Assembly (NCBI GenBank): GCA_963931925.1
Contig: OZ007576.1
Location: forward strand, 18,720,811 to 18,784,810
Source: Onchidella celtica
Taxonomy: Eukaryota; Mollusca; Gastropoda; Systellommatophora; Onchidiidae
Reading direction: 5' to 3'
Length of the DNA: 64,000 nucleotides
The translations under genes and the position numbers were made by a program. This document shows, piece after piece, positions 13,001 through 22,027 of this stretch; position 1 is the stretch's first letter, and each line of letters opens with the position of its first letter. The notes beneath the pieces are model-generated. The model was not told where the DNA came from, ran no database searches, and was given only the letters and a program-made list of their open reading frames with translations.

Positions 13001-13255
13001 CCATTGTCCTTCATTGAATCTACAGGTGCAGATGCTCCCCCTTCTCCCAAGATAAAAGACTGATTTAAAGTATTTGCTTGTGTTTCTGTAACTGGTTTAT
13101 TTTTACAGGGTGGGTAGTTGGCCCACCGCCAACTGGCTCTTCTCGGGGGACCAGGACCTTTGCACCTTTAGTCGCCTCTTACGACACGCAGTATCACGTC
13201 AGATGTATTCTTTGCTGTCCCTCTTCTGCAAGAGGGCCCCGCATCTGCACGGGCG
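10011..13255 (-). mobile_element. full-length RTE-type non-LTR retrotransposon (LINE)
   Basis: A perfect 13-bp target duplication, AATATTTAATCTC, lies at 9998-10010 and 13256-13268. Between the copies, read on the minus strand, are about 205 bp of 5' UTR, one long ORF, a very short 3' UTR and a tail of ATG/GAT trinucleotides. A single endonuclease-RT ORF, minimal 3' UTR and short tandem-repeat tail instead of poly-A are RTE-clade traits. The perfect duplication and open frame point to a recent insertion. It lies inside the deleted Harbinger element. Confidence 0.92.
10033..13050 (-). CDS. RTE-type endonuclease / reverse transcriptase, 1005 codons, intact
   Basis: A single uninterrupted polyprotein that nicks target DNA and primes reverse transcription of its own RNA. 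Residues ~35-285 form an apurinic-type endonuclease: LRIASWNVRSM, LGVSETRW, QIYAPTNE, IMGDANAKIG and the terminal SDHHMLLARL. Residues ~530-800 form the reverse transcriptase: LPKKGDL..CSNYRGITLLS, EQAGFRSNRSTTDQI, NFLDYEKAFDSIDR, GVRQGCLLSPFLF and the catalytic DLDFADDLALL. The C-terminal part has the RRRWRWIGHTLRRP and GKRSRGRPRGTWRR stretch found in this group. The start is taken as the first ATG of the open frame. The product is widely mis-annotated in animal genomes as 'craniofacial development protein 2-like'. Full length suggests that it is potentially active. Confidence 0.93.
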   Translation of the reverse strand: MGEGGASAPVDSMKDNGQSRKDSTGPTAPSSNKSLRIASWNVRSMYEAGKSAQVTTEMRRYRLHILGVSETRWIQSGLKQLNSGEKILYSGREDKKHTEGVAIILSKHAQRSLRGWEPYGRRIILASFTTKNKNINMNIVQIYAPTNEATDEDKDDFYNQLQEIVDTLPRKDVNIIMGDANAKIGQDNTGYEDIMGRNGLGQMNENGERFASFCAFNSYVIGGSVFPHKRIHKATWISPDGVTENQIDHFCITRRFRRSLEDVIVQRGADVGSDHHMLLARLKLRLKKQGTRAGTKRRKFEVSLLDGDKKEEFQLTLRNRFKPLVDLEETVDLETHWAKVKGVFTSTCQDVLGEKKVEHKEWISQKSLDLIRIRRDLKEQVNASRTRSSRVGNQEEYRASAKEVKKSIKKDKEEFIGMLAEKAEKAATGGHTRILYQTTKTLAGKYGKPEVPVKDYNRKAIFGKDAQAKRWIEHFSSLLNRPPPSNPPDILPARNDLPISCDPPTKAEINDAIKQLNQGKAAGPDQIPPEALKADAAGAAEGLHSLFSRIWIGGKFPKDWKEGHLVKLPKKGDLSNCSNYRGITLLSIPGKVFNRIILKRIQDATDQKLREEQAGFRSNRSTTDQIATLRIIVEQSLEWNSQLIVNFLDYEKAFDSIDRETLWRILRHYGIPEKMVNLIKSMYEGTSCRVVHDGELTDSFDIKTGVRQGCLLSPFLFILVIDWLMKETTNGGRNGIQWTPWTQLDDLDFADDLALLSHTHDQMQAKTTALNKISESIGLRIHPAKSKVLKIVAPPSEQVKVGDQPLEDVESFCYLGSIIDNKGGTEAEVKARIGKAQAAFTSLSKIWRTKDISLKTKLRIFNSNVKSVLLYGCETWNASQACIKRIQVFINRCLRKLLKIRWTDKVSNEIVWKRTRQSPVREEIGRRRWRWIGHTLRRPGNSIAKKVLDWNPQGKRSRGRPRGTWRRARENDVQRSGKTWNNVKRLAHDREGWKVFVGGLYPDPG

Positions 13256-13316
13256 AATATTTAATCTCGCTATCGCTCAATACCGCTCTTCCGCTTGTAC
13301 CGTGGCCTCGGCCTAA

Positions 13317-13969
13317 TGCTATGCTTTTCACTGCTGCCCCCCCCCCCCCCACTCAAAAACCCTCAAGAGTTAAAAGAAATTCCCATAATTAGACAATACT
13401 GCAAATGATTTAGATCCAAAAATAAAAATTTACCCCAACACCCCCCACACCCAATATTCTCTTATGCAAGAATATTTAAAGGAAATTACCATAACTAAAC
13501 AAGACAGCAAATAATTCAAATTTTAAAAAAAAAAAACCTAATTTCCCCCCCCCCCCCCCCCCAATATATCAAAAGACATAAAAAAAAATATAGTAAAATC
13601 ATTTCCCTATCTGTATACAGTTTCAAATCAACACATGTCTTTGACAATGACTTTTTTGTTTTCACATTGTTAAGACCTGAAATTATCCTTTCCTCCCCCC
13701 CCCCCCCCCCCCCGGCTGTCATATTTCTTTACTGTTTTCTATGCAAGGTTCCTCCCAACCCACGATTTTTTCCTTAAATTTCAATTCAGATACACTGTAA
13801 ACATTTCCTTCTACACAGTATTTTAGAACATACAGCCTTTATTCCCCTCCCTCCCCCCCCCTCCATCCCCTTTTCCCCCCCTAATTATTGAGTTATATGC
13901 TGTAATAAGATTGGCAGTCTGAACCTTTCGCCGACCAAAAGAAATACCTGTAACACTAATTCACATCTC
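13317..13969. other. poly-C/poly-A-rich non-coding stretch
   Basis: Long C-tracts near 13337, 13541 and 13695 are spaced by AT-rich sequence resembling the poly-C repeat units at 8160-8620 (AGAAATTCCCATAATTAGACAATACTGCAAAT and similar). It probably belongs to the same degenerate family. No gene is seen. Confidence 0.5.
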
Positions 13970-14615
13970 TTCTCACCTAGTCACTGTATATTAAGTTGCT
14001 GGCTTCAAGTAGTTACGTTTTTGCTTTCTCATTAATATTGCTAATTAATCCATGCCCGTAATAACACTCATTGGTATCCTTCTCTAATCTAGTCACTCAG
14101 TACACATGGATTAAGTTGTTGACTTCAGATAGTTACATTTTTTGCTTTCTCATTAATATTGCAATTTAATCTATACCTGGTAACACTACTTCGTATCCTC
14201 ATTTACCCTAATCACGCTATTAAGTTGTTGGCTTCAAATTATTAATAATGCAAGCCATACCTATAACACTACTTGGTATCCTTCTCTAACCTTGTCACTC
14301 TGTATATTTAAGTTGCTGGCTTCAAGTAGTTACGTTTTTGCTTTCTCATTAATATTGCTAATTAATCCATACCCCTAATAATACTCCTTGGTATCCTTCT
14401 CTAACCTAGTAACTCGATATACACGTGTTAAGTTGTTCACTTCAAATAGTTGCATTTTTTTGCTTTCTTATTAATATTGCAATTTAATCTATACCTGGTA
14501 ACACTAACTTCGTATCCTCATTTACCCAAATCACTCTGTTACGTCTGTATAGTAAGCTGTTGGCTTCAAATAGTTACATTTTTACTTTCTCATTAATATT
14601 GCAAGTTAATCTATA
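13970..14615. repeat. ~115-bp satellite-like tandem array
   Basis: At least six diverged units repeat the order GTCACTCTGTAT, TTAAGTTGTTGGCTTCAAAT, AGTTACGTTTTTGCTTTCTC, ATTAATATTGCAA, TTAATCTATACC, TAACACTACTTGGTATCCTT. The array is continued at 17064-17190 after the LINE insertion. Confidence 0.85.
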
Positions 14616-17063
14616 TATATGGCCTTTAGCGTCTTTACAGACGGTCTTAGCAGCTAGAATATTCACTTTCACTTTGACTGACTGCTTCTCTCGTGGCTTA
14701 TTCTACCAATGTTTGACCCGAGAGTGCGATGGCAGTGATTGCAGGTCAGCCTTTTGGGTTCACTTTGGCGAGTGTTTTCATTCCGCCTCTGTCGTTTTGT
14801 CAGGTATGTTTCTTTTGCCTTGAAGTCTATTGCGAGCGTGCCACTGCGCAATTTTTGTCTCCATCTGCTTCGATCATTTGCAAGGTTCTCCCATTCATTG
14901 GGGTCGATGTTGAATGCTTTCATCGTGACCTTGCAAATGTCTTTGAATCGCAGATGTGGCCTACCTCTGGGTCGGTTGCCAGTAGCAAGTTCCCCGTAGA
15001 GAATTTGTCTGGGGATGCGATCATTTTCCATACGGTGGAGATGTCCAAGCCACCGCAGTCTTTTTTTGCCTAGGAGAGCCTGAGTTGATGGAATGTTGGC
15101 TCGGCTCAGAACTTCGATATTTGAGATCCTGTCTTGCCACTTGATCTTGAGAATTTTGCGTAGGCAGCGCAGGTGGAAGGAGTTGAGGGATCTTTCATGT
15201 TTGGAGTAGGTGGTCCATGTCTCTGAGCCATACAGCAGGGTGCTTAGGACGCAAGTTTGGTACACGAGTACCTTTGTTTTGATGGTCAGCTTGCTATTGT
15301 TCCACACCCTTTTTGAGAGTTTGCCAAAAGCTGTGGCCGCCTTTCCTATTCTGGCATTTATTTCAGTTGTTATGTCTGTGCTACCACTGATGGTTGAGCC
15401 TAGGTAGCAGAATTTTCCCACTTGCTCCAGAGGAGAGCCATTCAGCATGATTGGGTTGAGGTTTCTCAAGCCTTGTGTCAAAACTACAGTTTTTGAGATA
15501 CTGATCTTTAGCATGAATTTGTCACAGGCTTTGGCAAGGCTATTGATGAGAGCCTGGAGCGTGGTTTCATCGTGGGCCACGATTGCAGCATCATCTGCGA
15601 AGAGGAGCTCTTGTAACATAATATGCTCTGTACGAGATTTTGCTTTTAGTCTGGCAACATTAAAAATGGAGCCGTCCACTCTGGTGTTAATAAGTACTCC
15701 ACCTGAACATTGACCAAAGGCATTCTTGAGTAGGGCTGCAAAATATATACCAAATAAGGTAGGAGCAAGAACACATCCCTGCTTCACACCGCTGTTTACA
15801 GCAAATGAATTGGATGTGCAGCCCTCAAAGTTGACACATGCCCTCATGTCAGTGTGGAAGGATGCAATAAGTTTTAGCAATGTTGGTGGACAGCCTATGG
15901 ATTTAAGGACTGCATACAGGCCAGATCGGCTTACGGTGTCGAAAGCCTTTGTTAAGTCCACAAAGCATGTTATAAGCGGCCTGTTTTGTTCTTTACATTT
16001 TTCTTGGATTTGCCGAAGTGCAAATATCATGTCAATAGTTGATCGTTTGCTTCGAAAGCCACATTGTGTTTCTGGTAAGACTTTTTCCGCCAGTTGTTGA
16101 AGGCGGCAGAGGATGACGCGAGCAAAAGCCTTTCCAGTAATGCTGAGGAGGGATATGCCTCGATAGTTGTTGCAGTCGCCTTTGTCTCCTTTGTTCTTGT
16201 AAAGTGTGACAATTTTGGTGTCTCTCATATCATGTGGTATCACGCCTTCTTTCCAACACTGCAGTAACAGATTATACAAGTGTGGTAATAGTGGGCCTTT
16301 TAGGTCTTTTAATACCTCTGCAGGAATGTTGTCACTTCCTGTGGCTTTTCCAGCAGACAGGTGGTCGATTGCATTGGAAAGCTCGACTAAGGAAGGTTCA
16401 GCGTCATGTTCGGCCATTATTGGCAGTTTTTGGAGGTGTTCCTCAAAATCTGGTGGAATATTTTTCTCAGTTGAATACAACAGAGAGTAATGCTCTACCC
16501 ACCTATTCAGTTGTTCATTTTTATCTGTGATGGGTTCACCATTTACAGACTTAAGTGGGGCGCTTTTGGTGATGATTGGCCCAAGAGCTACTTTCATCTG
16601 ACTAAAGGCGGTTTTCATATCTCCCTTTTCATTTGCCTCTTGTATGCTGTTACACAAGTCTGTCCAGTATTTGTTGGCGCAACGTCTTACCTCCAGCTGA
16701 AGTTTAGCTTTTGCATTTTTCAAACAAGTTTTTGTACTCTGATTGCAATTTTTGTTATACTCATTGAAAGCAGATTTCTTTTGCTCAATGAGAGGTAGGA
16801 GAATTTCGCTGTTCTGGGCTACCCAGTCGTTCTTTAAAACTCTATGCTGTCCAAAAGACTTGATGGCACAGTCATGAATTTTTGAACTGAGAGTGTTCCA
16901 TGTTTCATCTACCGAGTCACATTGGGTGACATTATCCATGCTTTCAGCAAATAACTTTTCAAATGACTTTCTATTTGATTCATCTCTGATTGCTGTTACA
17001 TTGATCTTAGGGATTGAAGGGGCTTTTGATCTGTATATTTTCTTGTTTTCTTGAAAATATTTT
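14616..17063 (-). mobile_element. 5'-truncated non-LTR retrotransposon inserted in the satellite
   Basis: A perfect 14-bp duplication, CAAGTTAATCTATA, at 14602-14615 and 17064-17077 bounds the element, and the satellite sequence is continuous across it. On the minus strand the open frame enters already inside coding sequence at about 17050, so the endonuclease domain is missing. This is the usual outcome of incomplete target-primed reverse transcription. The 3' end is AT-rich. The clade is not certain (CR1/L2/jockey-like superfamily by the RT and C-terminal pattern). Confidence 0.88.
14669..16939 (-). CDS. LINE reverse transcriptase, endonuclease missing, RT intact
   Basis: 756 codons from the first internal ATG. 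The frame is open for about 35 more codons upstream to the truncation point, so this ATG is not the family's true start. The first ~150 residues are the linker after the lost endonuclease. The RT spans ~180-470: GDKGDCNNYRGISLLS, ETQCGFRSKRSTIDM, CFVDLTKAFDTVSR, GVKQGCVLAPTLF and the catalytic LLFADDAAIV. The C-terminus has KKRLRWLGHLHRMENDRIP, GELATGNRPRGRPHLRFKD and a final CNHCH...RISHER zinc-binding-like tail. The frame has no stops, so the insertion is young. Without its endonuclease it cannot move by itself. Confidence 0.88.
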   Translation of the reverse strand: MDNVTQCDSVDETWNTLSSKIHDCAIKSFGQHRVLKNDWVAQNSEILLPLIEQKKSAFNEYNKNCNQSTKTCLKNAKAKLQLEVRRCANKYWTDLCNSIQEANEKGDMKTAFSQMKVALGPIITKSAPLKSVNGEPITDKNEQLNRWVEHYSLLYSTEKNIPPDFEEHLQKLPIMAEHDAEPSLVELSNAIDHLSAGKATGSDNIPAEVLKDLKGPLLPHLYNLLLQCWKEGVIPHDMRDTKIVTLYKNKGDKGDCNNYRGISLLSITGKAFARVILCRLQQLAEKVLPETQCGFRSKRSTIDMIFALRQIQEKCKEQNRPLITCFVDLTKAFDTVSRSGLYAVLKSIGCPPTLLKLIASFHTDMRACVNFEGCTSNSFAVNSGVKQGCVLAPTLFGIYFAALLKNAFGQCSGGVLINTRVDGSIFNVARLKAKSRTEHIMLQELLFADDAAIVAHDETTLQALINSLAKACDKFMLKISISKTVVLTQGLRNLNPIMLNGSPLEQVGKFCYLGSTISGSTDITTEINARIGKAATAFGKLSKRVWNNSKLTIKTKVLVYQTCVLSTLLYGSETWTTYSKHERSLNSFHLRCLRKILKIKWQDRISNIEVLSRANIPSTQALLGKKRLRWLGHLHRMENDRIPRQILYGELATGNRPRGRPHLRFKDICKVTMKAFNIDPNEWENLANDRSRWRQKLRSGTLAIDFKAKETYLTKRQRRNENTRQSEPKRLTCNHCHRTLGSNIGRISHERSSQSK

Positions 17064-17190
17064 CAAGTTAATCTATACCTGTAACACTATTTGGTATCCT
17101 TCTCTAATCTAGTCACTCTGTGTATCAAGTTGTTATCTTCAAATAGTTACGTTTTTGATCCCCTCGTTAATTATACAAGTTAACACTATT
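17064..17190. repeat. continuation of the ~115-bp satellite
   Basis: It starts with the second copy of the LINE target duplication and continues CCTGTAACACTATTTGGTAT, CTAGTCACTCTGTG, AGTTGTTATCTTCAAATAG. A near-identical stretch is at 19243-19369 in the duplicated copy. Confidence 0.8.
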
Positions 17191-18133
17191 GCACTTCGGC
17201 CAAAATCTCTCCTCTGTAAATGTATTTTCACATTTTTGAATCCGTTACTTTTTGGTTTCTTCTTTTGTCTCTTACATTTGGTCAAAGTTTGCTAAATATA
17301 TGGAGCTAAAGCTCCACTGTCTTTAACAGGAATGTAAAGGAAAAAAAAACTAATTATTGGATCAAATTTACTAAATTTCAGTCCACGAATATGAAATTCT
17401 GTGGCATCACTAAATACAAAATCTATTACATCTTCGGGTGATTACCTCATTAAAGCTCCGTCATATTTAACAGGAATTTAAAAAAAAAAAAAAAAGAAAA
17501 ACAAATACTTTGCAATAAATGGTTTGAATTTACTAAATCTCAGTTACCAATGATGATATTCTATTTTGACTAGTGCGAGGCACAAGTTCTATATATTTCC
17601 AAATGCTCATGTTGAGAACTTAATGTTTGTGCACTTCATACAAAGTCTCTCCTATGCATGTTATTAGTTTTACACTTTTGACTCAGTTATTCTTTTATTT
17701 TCTCTTCTGTCTCTTAAATTTGGTCAGAGTTGGCTATAAATATGACTTACAGGGATGGAACCACGCCACAAAAAAATTTCCTAAACTTTTTCTGTCAAGC
17801 GCTTGTCACGCGCGAATGTAAAAGATGACTCAACAATACATAAAAGCATGTCAATATCACCATCAGGAATTTGTCCTAGAGATATTTTATATGAATAAAT
17901 GATAAGTATGAATGACATGAGGTGCCACCTTCATCCCCTGTCATTTCTCACTTGTCTCTTAATTAAGATCACACAATGTTAGATCTAGATGGGTTACACT
18001 ACAAGTTTACAAGTTAACTAAAACATATAATTTTTATCAGCGATTTTCTCCAAGTATTTGTTGAACTAATCCCTACCCAATGCAAGGTAGATCTACCTTT
18101 GTTTGCTAATCCCCACACCTTTCTTTTCTTTTT
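17191..18133. other. AT-rich non-coding spacer (repeated at 19370-20313)
   Basis: Two related blocks occur within it. Each has CTCCTCTGTAAATG/CTCCTATGCATG, TTTTGAATCCGTTAC-like sequence, TTTGGTCAAAGTTTGCTAAA-like sequence and a poly-A run after AACAGGAATTTAA. This is old repeat sequence with no gene. The same sequence recurs in copy B of the 2.18-kb duplication. Confidence 0.5.
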
Positions 18134-18232
18134 AACATGAAGCTACACAAAGCAGTTCCACACTTCCACATCCGGTAAGTGTACGCGCACTCTGCACTTT
18201 CGTTTTCGGTTTGTTGTCATCTCTCGCAGTCG
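18134..18232 (+). repeat. MULE left terminal inverted repeat, duplicated copy A
   Basis: It begins CATGAAGCTACACAAAGCAG and continues CACTTCCACATCCGGTAAGT, GTACGCGCACTCTGCAC, TTCGTTTTCGGTTTG, CATCTCTCGCAGTCG. The same ~100 bp appears at 20314-20412 and, inverted, at 29490-29595. This copy was produced by the 2.18-kb tandem duplication rather than by transposition. Confidence 0.85.
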
Positions 18233-18304
18233 AGCACTTTCGTTTTCGGTGTCTGTCATCACCTCAGCGTTCGCCACTGTCTACTGTCTTCAAGTTCGAG
18301 AAGC

Positions 18305-18323
18305 ATGGATCGCGCTACGAAAG
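18305..18323 (+). pseudogene. duplicated MULE first exon (copy A)
   Basis: ATGGATCGCGCTACGAAAG is followed directly by a consensus donor, GTAAGTGA. An identical exon with its donor is at 20484-20502. This copy now lies upstream of a LINE fragment rather than of the rest of the element, so it is probably non-functional. Confidence 0.5.
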
Positions 18324-18477
18324 GTAAGTGACTGTGTGTTGGTTGGTTAATGACATGAAAGTTAAAACGTCTTTTCACATTGTGATTTTAGACATTAGAA
18401 AAAAAAAAGGAGAGCTTGGGGATGGGGAGATGTGGGATTGTGACATAAATCATGAATGCAATTAGGTGCAAAAATAA

Positions 18478-19242
18478 TTTAGGTCTTTTAATACCTCTGC
18501 AGGAATGTTGTCACTTCCTGTGGCTTTTCCAGCAGACAGGTGGTCGATTGCATTGGAAAGCTCGACTAAGGAAGGTTCAGCGTCAAGTTCGGCCATTATT
18601 GGCAGTTTTTTGAGGTGTTCCTCAAAATCTGGTGGAATATTTTTCTCAGTTGAATACAACAGAGAGTAATGCTCTACCCACCTATTCAGTTGTTCATTTT
18701 TATCTGTGATGGGTTCACCATTTACAGACTTAAGTGGGGCGCTTTTGGTGATGATTGGCCCAAGAGCTACTTTCATCTGACTAAAGGCGGTTTTCATATC
18801 TCCCTTTTCATTTGCCTCTTGTATGCTGTTACACAAGTCTGTCCAGTATTTGTTGGCGCAACGTCTTACCTCCAGCTGAAGTTTAGCTTTTGCATTTTTC
18901 AAACAAGTTTTTGTACTCTGATTGCAATTTTTGTTATACTCATTGAAAGCAGATTTCTTTTGCTCAATGAGAGGTAGGAGAATTTCGCTGTTCTGGGCTA
19001 CCCAGTCGTTGTTTGAAACTTTATGCTGTCCAAAAGACTTGATGGCACAGTCATGAATTTTTGAACTGAGAGTGTTCCATGTTTCATCTACCGTGTCACA
19101 TTGGGTGACATTATCCATGCTTTCAGCAAATAACTTTTCAAATGACTTTCTATTTGATTCATCTCTGATTGCTGTTACATTGATCTTAGGGATTGAAGGG
19201 GCTTTAGATCTGTATATTTTCTTGTTTTCTTGAAAATATTTT
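18478..19242 (-). pseudogene. LINE 5' fragment, second copy from the tandem duplication
   Basis: It repeats the first ~215 codons of the LINE frame at 14669-16939 (MDNVTQCD start at 19118), with a handful of replacements, then breaks at the duplication junction after ...AEVLKDL. It contains only the linker before the reverse transcriptase and ends in unrelated sequence, so no functional protein is expected. Confidence 0.88.
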
Positions 19243-20313
19243 CAAGTTAATCTATACCTGTAACACTACTTGGTATCCTTCTCTAATCTAGTCACTCTGT
19301 GTATCAAGTTGTTATCTTCAAATAGTTACGTTTTTGATCCCCTCGTTAATTATACAAGTTAACACTATTGCACTTCGGCCAAAATCTCTCCTCTGTAAAT
19401 GTATTTTCACATTTTTGAATCCGTTACTTTTTGGTTTCTTCTTTTGTCTCTTACATTTGGTCAAAGTTTGCTAAATATATGGAGCTAAAGCTCCACTGTC
19501 TTTAACAGGAATGTAAAGGAAAAAAAAACTAATTATTGGATCAAATTTACTAAATTTCAGTCCACGAATATGAAATTCTGTGGCATCACTAAATACAAAA
19601 TCTATTACATCTTCGGGTGATTACCTCATTAAAGCTCCGTCATATTTAACAGGAATTTAAAAAAAAAAAAAAAAGAAAAACAAATACTTTGCAATAAATG
19701 GTTTGAATTTACTAAATCTCAGTTACCAATGATGATATTCTATTTTGACTAGTGCGAGGCACAAGTTCTATATATTTCCAAATGCTCATGTTGAGAACTT
19801 AATGTTTGTGCCCTTCATACAAAGTCTCACCTATGCACGTTATTAGTTTTACACTTTTGACTCAGTTATTCTTTTATTTTCTCTTCTGTCTCTTAAATTT
19901 GGTCAGAGTTGGCTATAAATATGACTTACAGGGATGGAACCACGCCACAAAAAAATTTCCTAAACTTTTTCTGTCAAGCGCTTGTCACGCGCGAATGTAA
20001 AAGATGACTCAACAATACATAAAAGCATGTCAATATCACCATCAGGAATTTGTCCTAGAGATATTTTATATGAATAAATGATAAGTATGAATGACATGAG
20101 GTGCCACCTTCATCCCATGTCATTTCTCACTTGTCTCTTAATTAAGATCACACAATGTTAGATCTAGATGGGTTACACTACAAGTTTACAAGTTAACTAA
20201 AACATATAACTTTTACCAGCGATTTTCTCCAAGTATTTGTTGAACTAATCCCTACCCAATGCAAGGTAGATCTACCTTTGTTTGCTAATCCCCACACCTT
20301 TCTTTTCTTTTTA

Positions 20314-20415
20314 ACATGAAGCTACACAAAGCAGTTCCACACTTCCACATCCGGTAAGTGTACGCGCACTCTGCACGTTCGTTTTCGGTTTGTTGTCATC
20401 TCTCGCAGTCGCGCA
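20314..20415 (+). repeat. MULE left terminal inverted repeat, copy B
   Basis: The same sequence as 18134-18232 with a few changes, and the inverse of 29490-29595. It carries the TTCGTTTTCGGTTTG and CATCTCTCGCAGTCGCG words that precede exon 1, so it probably doubles as the transposase promoter region. Confidence 0.85.
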
Positions 20416-20483
20416 CTTTCGTTTTCGGTGTCTGTCATCACCTCAGCGTTCGCTACTGTCTACTGTCTTCAAGTTCGAGAAGC

Positions 20484-20502
20484 ATGGATCGCGCTACGAA
20501 AG
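20484..20502 (+). other. putative first coding exon of the MULE gene with splice donor
   Basis: ATGGATCGCGCTACGAAAG, then GTAAGTGA, a consensus donor, about 70 bp inside the left terminus. It ends in phase 1, whereas the next recognised exon (23415) reads from phase 0, so at least one exon between them is unrecognised, or this ATG is not used. Confidence 0.45.
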
Positions 20503-20696
20503 GTAAGTGACTGTGTGTTGGTTGGTTAATGACATGAAAGTTAAAACGTCTTTTCACATTGTGATTTTAGACATTAGAAAAAAAAAGGAGAGCTTGGGGA
20601 TGGGGAGATGTGGGATTGTGACATAAATCATGAATGTAATTAGGTGCAAAAATAATGAGTGTGCAACATCCTATAAGATAAAAAAAATAGAAGTCT

Positions 20697-20841
20697 CTGT
20701 GTGTGTGTGTGCGCGTGTGTTTGTGGGTGTGTGTGTGGGTGTGTGTGTGTGTGGGGTTGGGGGTGGGTGTGGGTGTGGGTGTGTGTGTGTGGGTGTGTGT
20801 GTGTGTGGGCGTGGGCGTGTGCGTGTGCGTGCGCGTGCGCG

Positions 20842-20876
<35 letters not shown>

Positions 20877-21130
20877 GGACCTTTCCTCTTTCCACTTTTC
20901 CTATCTCTTATTACTGAACTCTCCTCCACTCCAACACTGTGAGATGTTGACTTAGCACTTGTTTCTTCTACTTTTCAGTCCTAACATATGTGTTGTGTGT
21001 GTGTGTTTGTGTGTGTGCACTAAAAGGTGTGTGTGCACTAACAGGTGTGTGTGTGTGTGTATGTGTGTGTGTAGCATATATGTGTATGTGTGTGTGTCTG
21101 TGTGTGTGTGTGCGTGCGTGTGTGTGTAAA
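20697..21130. repeat. compound (GT)n / (GGGTGT)n / (GTCT)n microsatellites
   Basis: 20697-20873 is a GT-rich run with GGGTGT variants ending in (GTCT)8. 20992-21127 is a second GT run with interspersed GCACTAAMAGGT words. Both lie in the first intron region of the MULE element. The frames that span them are artefacts of the repeat. Confidence 0.9.
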
Positions 21131-21911
21131 AATTCATAAGTCGATGTTTCACTGTAATTTATGTTTTGATTTTGCGAATGTCACTTGGATGCCCTTTTTC
21201 TTTTTGACAGTTTACTGAAGTGGTATGTACATTACACAATACATAACCTGGCAGAGCATAGATATAGTGCATTTTCTGTTGTTTGTTGTGTGCTTTTTAT
21301 GTTCTTTGTTACAGAGGTTTGGGCTATTAACTCAGGTACTGCATCGTGATGTACACTGTTCAGTACTTCTCTAGAGGTTGTGGTCTATTATTATTTTTTT
21401 TCTGCACATGTATTCCTGCTGTTCCTTCCTGCTATTTCTTATTTTGGAATAAAATTGTGAGTCTGTCTCTCATCATCATAATCATATCTGCCAGGGGTGA
21501 TGCAATGGACTTTGTGGCTCAGTGTAGAAGTGTTGTTGTTTTCTTTTCTCCCGAAGGACAAAAGGAGACCTCTAAAGTTACCTATTATATTATAACAATA
21601 CTTTGTCTTTTTTTCTAAATCCATTTCAAAATCAATTTTTAAAATGACAATTCTCACACTGAACCCTTCCCTTCAAGGGGAAATTCAACCTGTTTTTTGC
21701 TCAACACCCATTCAATCATGATGATCATTTCATTCTTCCCTTTTTATTAGCACTATAATATAGCAGTATCAGTAGTTACAGTAGTGATGGTATCAGTGTG
21801 CAACACCCCTGTCTGTTGTGCTGTGTGGTATCCTGCTGAGGTGGTTGGCTCTTTGTAGTCCTACAATGGTAGAATAGTGTGGTCCAAATGGTCAAGTTTC
21901 AAACAATTGCG

Positions 21912-22027
21912 CTAAAGTACACACATCTAAAAATTCTAACGCTTAAGTGCACAGAACCATGCTTATTGTACTAAAGTACACACATCTAAAAATTCTAACG
22001 CTTAAGTGCACAGAACCATGCTTATTG
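21912..22027. repeat. 58-bp exact tandem duplication
   Basis: Two adjacent copies of a 58-bp unit beginning CTAAAGTACACACATCTAAA and ending ACCATGCTTATTGTA/G, essentially identical. It is a recent local duplication inside the MULE intron. Confidence 0.9.

Larger units (their letters stand above)
9153..13313 (+). mobile_element. internally deleted PIF/Harbinger DNA transposon, carrying a nested LINE
   Basis: Imperfect terminal inverted repeats begin GGCTTAGGTCACGATACAAG on the left and GGCCGAGGCCACGGTACAAG when the right end is read in reverse. Both ends are flanked by TAA (9150-9152 and 13314-13316), which matches the 3-bp TWA target duplication of the PIF/Harbinger superfamily. The interior holds the 5' part of a Harbinger transposase reading rightwards and, immediately beyond, the 5' part of a MADF/Myb-like gene reading leftwards. 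Autonomous Harbinger elements carry exactly these two genes. The middle of both is gone, so this is a deletion derivative of about 0.9 kb before the LINE at 10011-13255 inserted. Confidence 0.85.
16299..20655. repeat. ~2.18-kb tandem segmental duplication
   Basis: Copy A is 16299-18477 and copy B is 18478-20655, offset 2178-2179 bp and roughly 99% alike by eye, with scattered substitutions and one A-run length difference. Each copy contains the 5' part of the truncated LINE, the satellite junction, about 1 kb of AT-rich sequence and the left terminus plus first exon of the MULE element. The junction (AAAATAAT then TTAGGTC) shows only one to three bases of homology, which suggests end-joining or replication slippage. 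Confidence 0.92.

Noticed and set aside
10101..13063. Many plus-strand frames across 10.1-13.0 kb
   Set aside because: They are antisense shadows of the intact RTE ORF.
14729..16798. Plus-strand frames across the second LINE, repeated at 18669-18977
   Set aside because: Antisense shadows of the LINE reverse transcriptase. The repeated one exists only because of the 2.18-kb tandem duplication.
20567..20955. Open frames rich in Thr-His or Val-Cys over the GT array
   Set aside because: Translation of (GT)n/(GTCT)n microsatellite only.
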